DNA of 64,000 nt from Hymenobacter montanus. GTDB taxonomy: Bacteria; Bacteroidota; Bacteroidia; Cytophagales; Hymenobacteraceae. Numbering within the stretch: the first letter of the stretch is position 1; each line of letters starts with the position of its first letter. The DNA is taken from positions 1 through 64,000 of the forward strand of contig NZ_JACXAD010000015.1 of the NCBI RefSeq assembly GCF_014699115.1, written 5' to 3'. Below the pieces are notes generated by a model. The model saw only the letters and a list, made by a program, of their open reading frames with translations. It was not told the DNA's origin and ran no database searches. Shown here in pieces: positions 63,501-64,000 of the stretch. A program made the position numbers and the translations under genes.

Positions 63501-63584
63501 CAGCAGGCCCGGGGCCTGTACTTCCTACACCTGACCACGGGCACGCAAACCAGCAAACACAAGCTCCTGCTGCTCCAGCCCTAG
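60501..63584 (+). CDS. large secreted T9SS cargo with a c-type heme motif, Ig-like and discoidin-like domains
   Basis: A 1027-residue exported protein with an N-terminal signal (LLTSALLWLISHVGSAQ). A beta-rich domain spans about 38-165. A cytochrome-c-like segment at about 190-265 holds the heme-binding C218-E-D-C221-H222 and the helix EKIASYVRSL. The long central region (270-690, with WGYAYGKFNDLASYNHESEL) is unassigned. An Ig-like domain at about 705-795 (VLSPQEGGVYSPAEALTLTA) and an F5/8-type (discoidin-like) domain at about 810-920 follow. The T9SS type A tail is VVDVFPNPVRDGHATLRY ... GLYFLHLTT. Heme would be attached in the periplasm before export. The distal ligand is not clear. Possible extracellular electron-transfer or redox enzyme on polysaccharide; inference only. 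Confidence 0.83.
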   Translation: MKSEYYQLENWRVGTQRARFLLTSALLWLISHVGSAQTVTLPIEVLGAEGTVETVTVNVPTGSLASGLWLQVNNLSYANKASVRINDGPWVNLNNSTVRFTERERNLGGIGGARAFFGTIKLTLPVAAGAVRNGNNTVAFRFNSSDGVSIGYRVLKLNFVDEGGRKLVPATAFVEDNPATWVAPQNNAAAIAAGKTLWETASLRSSYLANNHVLNAKCEDCHAKNARDLKYFSYSNKSIIERVKFHGLSQDQGEKIASYVRSLNMKQPGRPWNPPYQPGPGLESKPVDEWAAGAGIDAVLDNDEEGLPYLFPNGITAAGFDFTGKFNPREIPIGMMLPDWKHWLPTVHPLDQGGGDFSEVDRLYNNLRNNLATRGPEYKIDRFGFESGSANFQDAVGRFSEWIPRNGNNTKQEIESIYSAQLWKLVKMWELHQEFALEGLGQQKHGNEGGEPRMWLTGGHYTAFRASPFMQGIDSGEGQNMVGHSAQNSEAIGNMWYHLQLLLSLGGRRPGVTGIQPYDWGYAYGKFNDLASYNHESELMRFLVHAIAGVQASNNGLKPGEHTPGSTDAPFDFAWSPRIWAFGAFYNYASRNVLWKNTSPALRKQIIDAYLGAVLQHCRRWTPAEYVRDSENNESSWPPSSYHLGDYRQNGSERRRAPDQLYEGLSYFAKIGASCQLINGLVDWAQQMWPNNDWSAVRVPTCTEQPATGPVLTVLSPQEGGVYSPAEALTLTALAANFPQPVAAVEYYENNRKIGQGTGANYALTLTNIPTGYHTVEARARDTSGTSKSQTVQFYVGASTCAVPGTPFGPAEVFDGDPSTFIHQLNVNAVGFDLGIAQQIGVIGVTPPQQDREAYGIIGSKIQGSNQSATAGYVDLYTIDQATAGTNYVAITGTTPYRYVRLLAPPHDEHYQWHLAEFSVCLGTQGQPIALATGPAQVKKDPVVDVFPNPVRDGHATLRYTLTQVQPVGWILYDALGRAVQAADYRNQAAGAHTQALDFGQQARGLYFLHLTTGTQTSKHKLLLLQP

Positions 63585-63619
63585 GCCGAGCGGGCCCGGC
63601 ACTGCTGGGCCCTAGTACT

Positions 63620-64000
63620 TCACTCATTACTTCCTTCCCAGGCGTTGGAAATCAGGCCCAGTTCCGCCGCGTGGGCCGCTGCCGTGGCGTAATCAGGTAC
63701 CAGCAGCATGGGCACCTGCTCGCTGCTCAGCTCCTCGATTATCGGCCCGACGAGGGCGGCGCGGGCCGGCACCTGGACGTCGCGGATGTAGATGACGCGG
63801 ATGCGGCCGGGGTGGCGGCGTACTACTTCGCGGTAGATACGGGCGTCTTCCTGGCCGCTGTCGCCGAGCAGCACGAAGGGCAGGTGCGGGTAGGTGGTGA
63901 GCAGGTCGTCGATTTCGTGCAGCTTGTGGGCGAAATGGATGGCGGCCGAGCCCGTAACGCCGGGCGGGGGCGTGGTTTTGGGGCGGATCACGCTCAAATC
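63620..64000 (-). CDS. DUF2183/App1-type phosphatase domain protein (partial)
   Basis: The C-terminal part of a leftward gene cut by the window end; the frame stays open to 64000 (DLSVIRPKTTPPPGVTGSAA before the first usable ATG). Blocks KLHEIDDLLTTYPHLPFVLL, GDSGQEDARIYREVV and RIRVIYIRDV match the phosphatidate phosphatase App1 catalytic domain (DUF2183). Stop at 63620-63622, 35 bp past the cytochrome-like gene, convergent with it. Predicted phosphohydrolase; substrate unknown. Confidence 0.85.
   Translation of the reverse strand, partial: DLSVIRPKTTPPPGVTGSAAIHFAHKLHEIDDLLTTYPHLPFVLLGDSGQEDARIYREVVRRHPGRIRVIYIRDVQVPARAALVGPIIEELSSEQVPMLLVPDYATAAAHAAELGLISNAWEGSNE

Overview
The window reads as a chromosomal piece of a GC-rich Bacteroidota bacterium of the Cytophagales, most like Hymenobacter. 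Supporting signs are several secreted proteins with type IX secretion (T9SS) type A sorting domains, TAnnTTTG-type -7 promoter boxes, few recognisable Shine-Dalgarno sites, Bacteroidota-type OmpA/TPR/PD40 and DUF4199 proteins, and core genes (lepA, gltA, mnmE, fabH, dapD, folD, queE) of that flavour. The species call is an inference from gene content, not from rRNA; I found no tRNA or rRNA gene.

Layout. 0-6 kb: a 7-bp tandem repeat, a lone receiver protein, a propionyl-CoA synthetase-like and an acetyl-CoA synthetase gene, and an OmpA-family protein. 6.2-12.1 kb: three tandem paralogues encoding secreted beta-helix proteins with nearly identical T9SS tails. 12.1-16.6 kb: an accessory island holding a REP-associated tyrosine transposase (RAYT), three palindrome-ended elements (two flanking the transposase), a decayed PD-(D/E)XK transposase, small unknown gene pairs and an AT-rich HEPN-type protein. 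16.6-20.2 kb: fused isobutyryl-CoA mutase icmF. 20.6-30.6 kb: an Imm26-like zinc-ribbon protein, then a six-gene leftward cluster (SWIM/DUF5691, MoxR ATPase, two small unknown proteins, DUF5682, VWA) that looks like a MoxR-VWA conflict or stress system. 31-45 kb: housekeeping genes (lepA, folD, queE, gltA, mnmE, a DtxR-family regulator, fabH) with a PorE-like envelope protein. 45-57.5 kb: dapD, msrA, a 3-hydroxyacyl-CoA dehydrogenase, an lmo0937-type mini membrane protein, an ABC-F ATPase and cell-wall enzymes (L,D-transpeptidase, M48 protease, mtgA). 57.9-63.6 kb: two large T9SS cargo proteins, one carrying a c-type heme motif. The right edge cuts a DUF2183/App1-type phosphatase gene.

How the genes fit together. 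The acyl-CoA synthetases, IcmF, 3-hydroxyacyl-CoA dehydrogenase and citrate synthase form a short-chain acyl-CoA theme. Five T9SS cargo proteins plus a PorE-like OmpA protein point to an active type IX system encoded elsewhere. Repeats are a strong feature: a TA-flanked 121-bp MITE-like element (one whole, one partial copy), a G-rich palindrome that has entered reading frames, a 7-bp repeat present both at the window edge and inside the icmF linker, and the RAYT-linked elements. The best candidates for something undescribed are the RAYT with its family of terminal-inverted-repeat elements, the HEPN-bearing island, the T9SS-targeted cytochrome, and an ABC-F protein with one intact and one dead composite ATP site.
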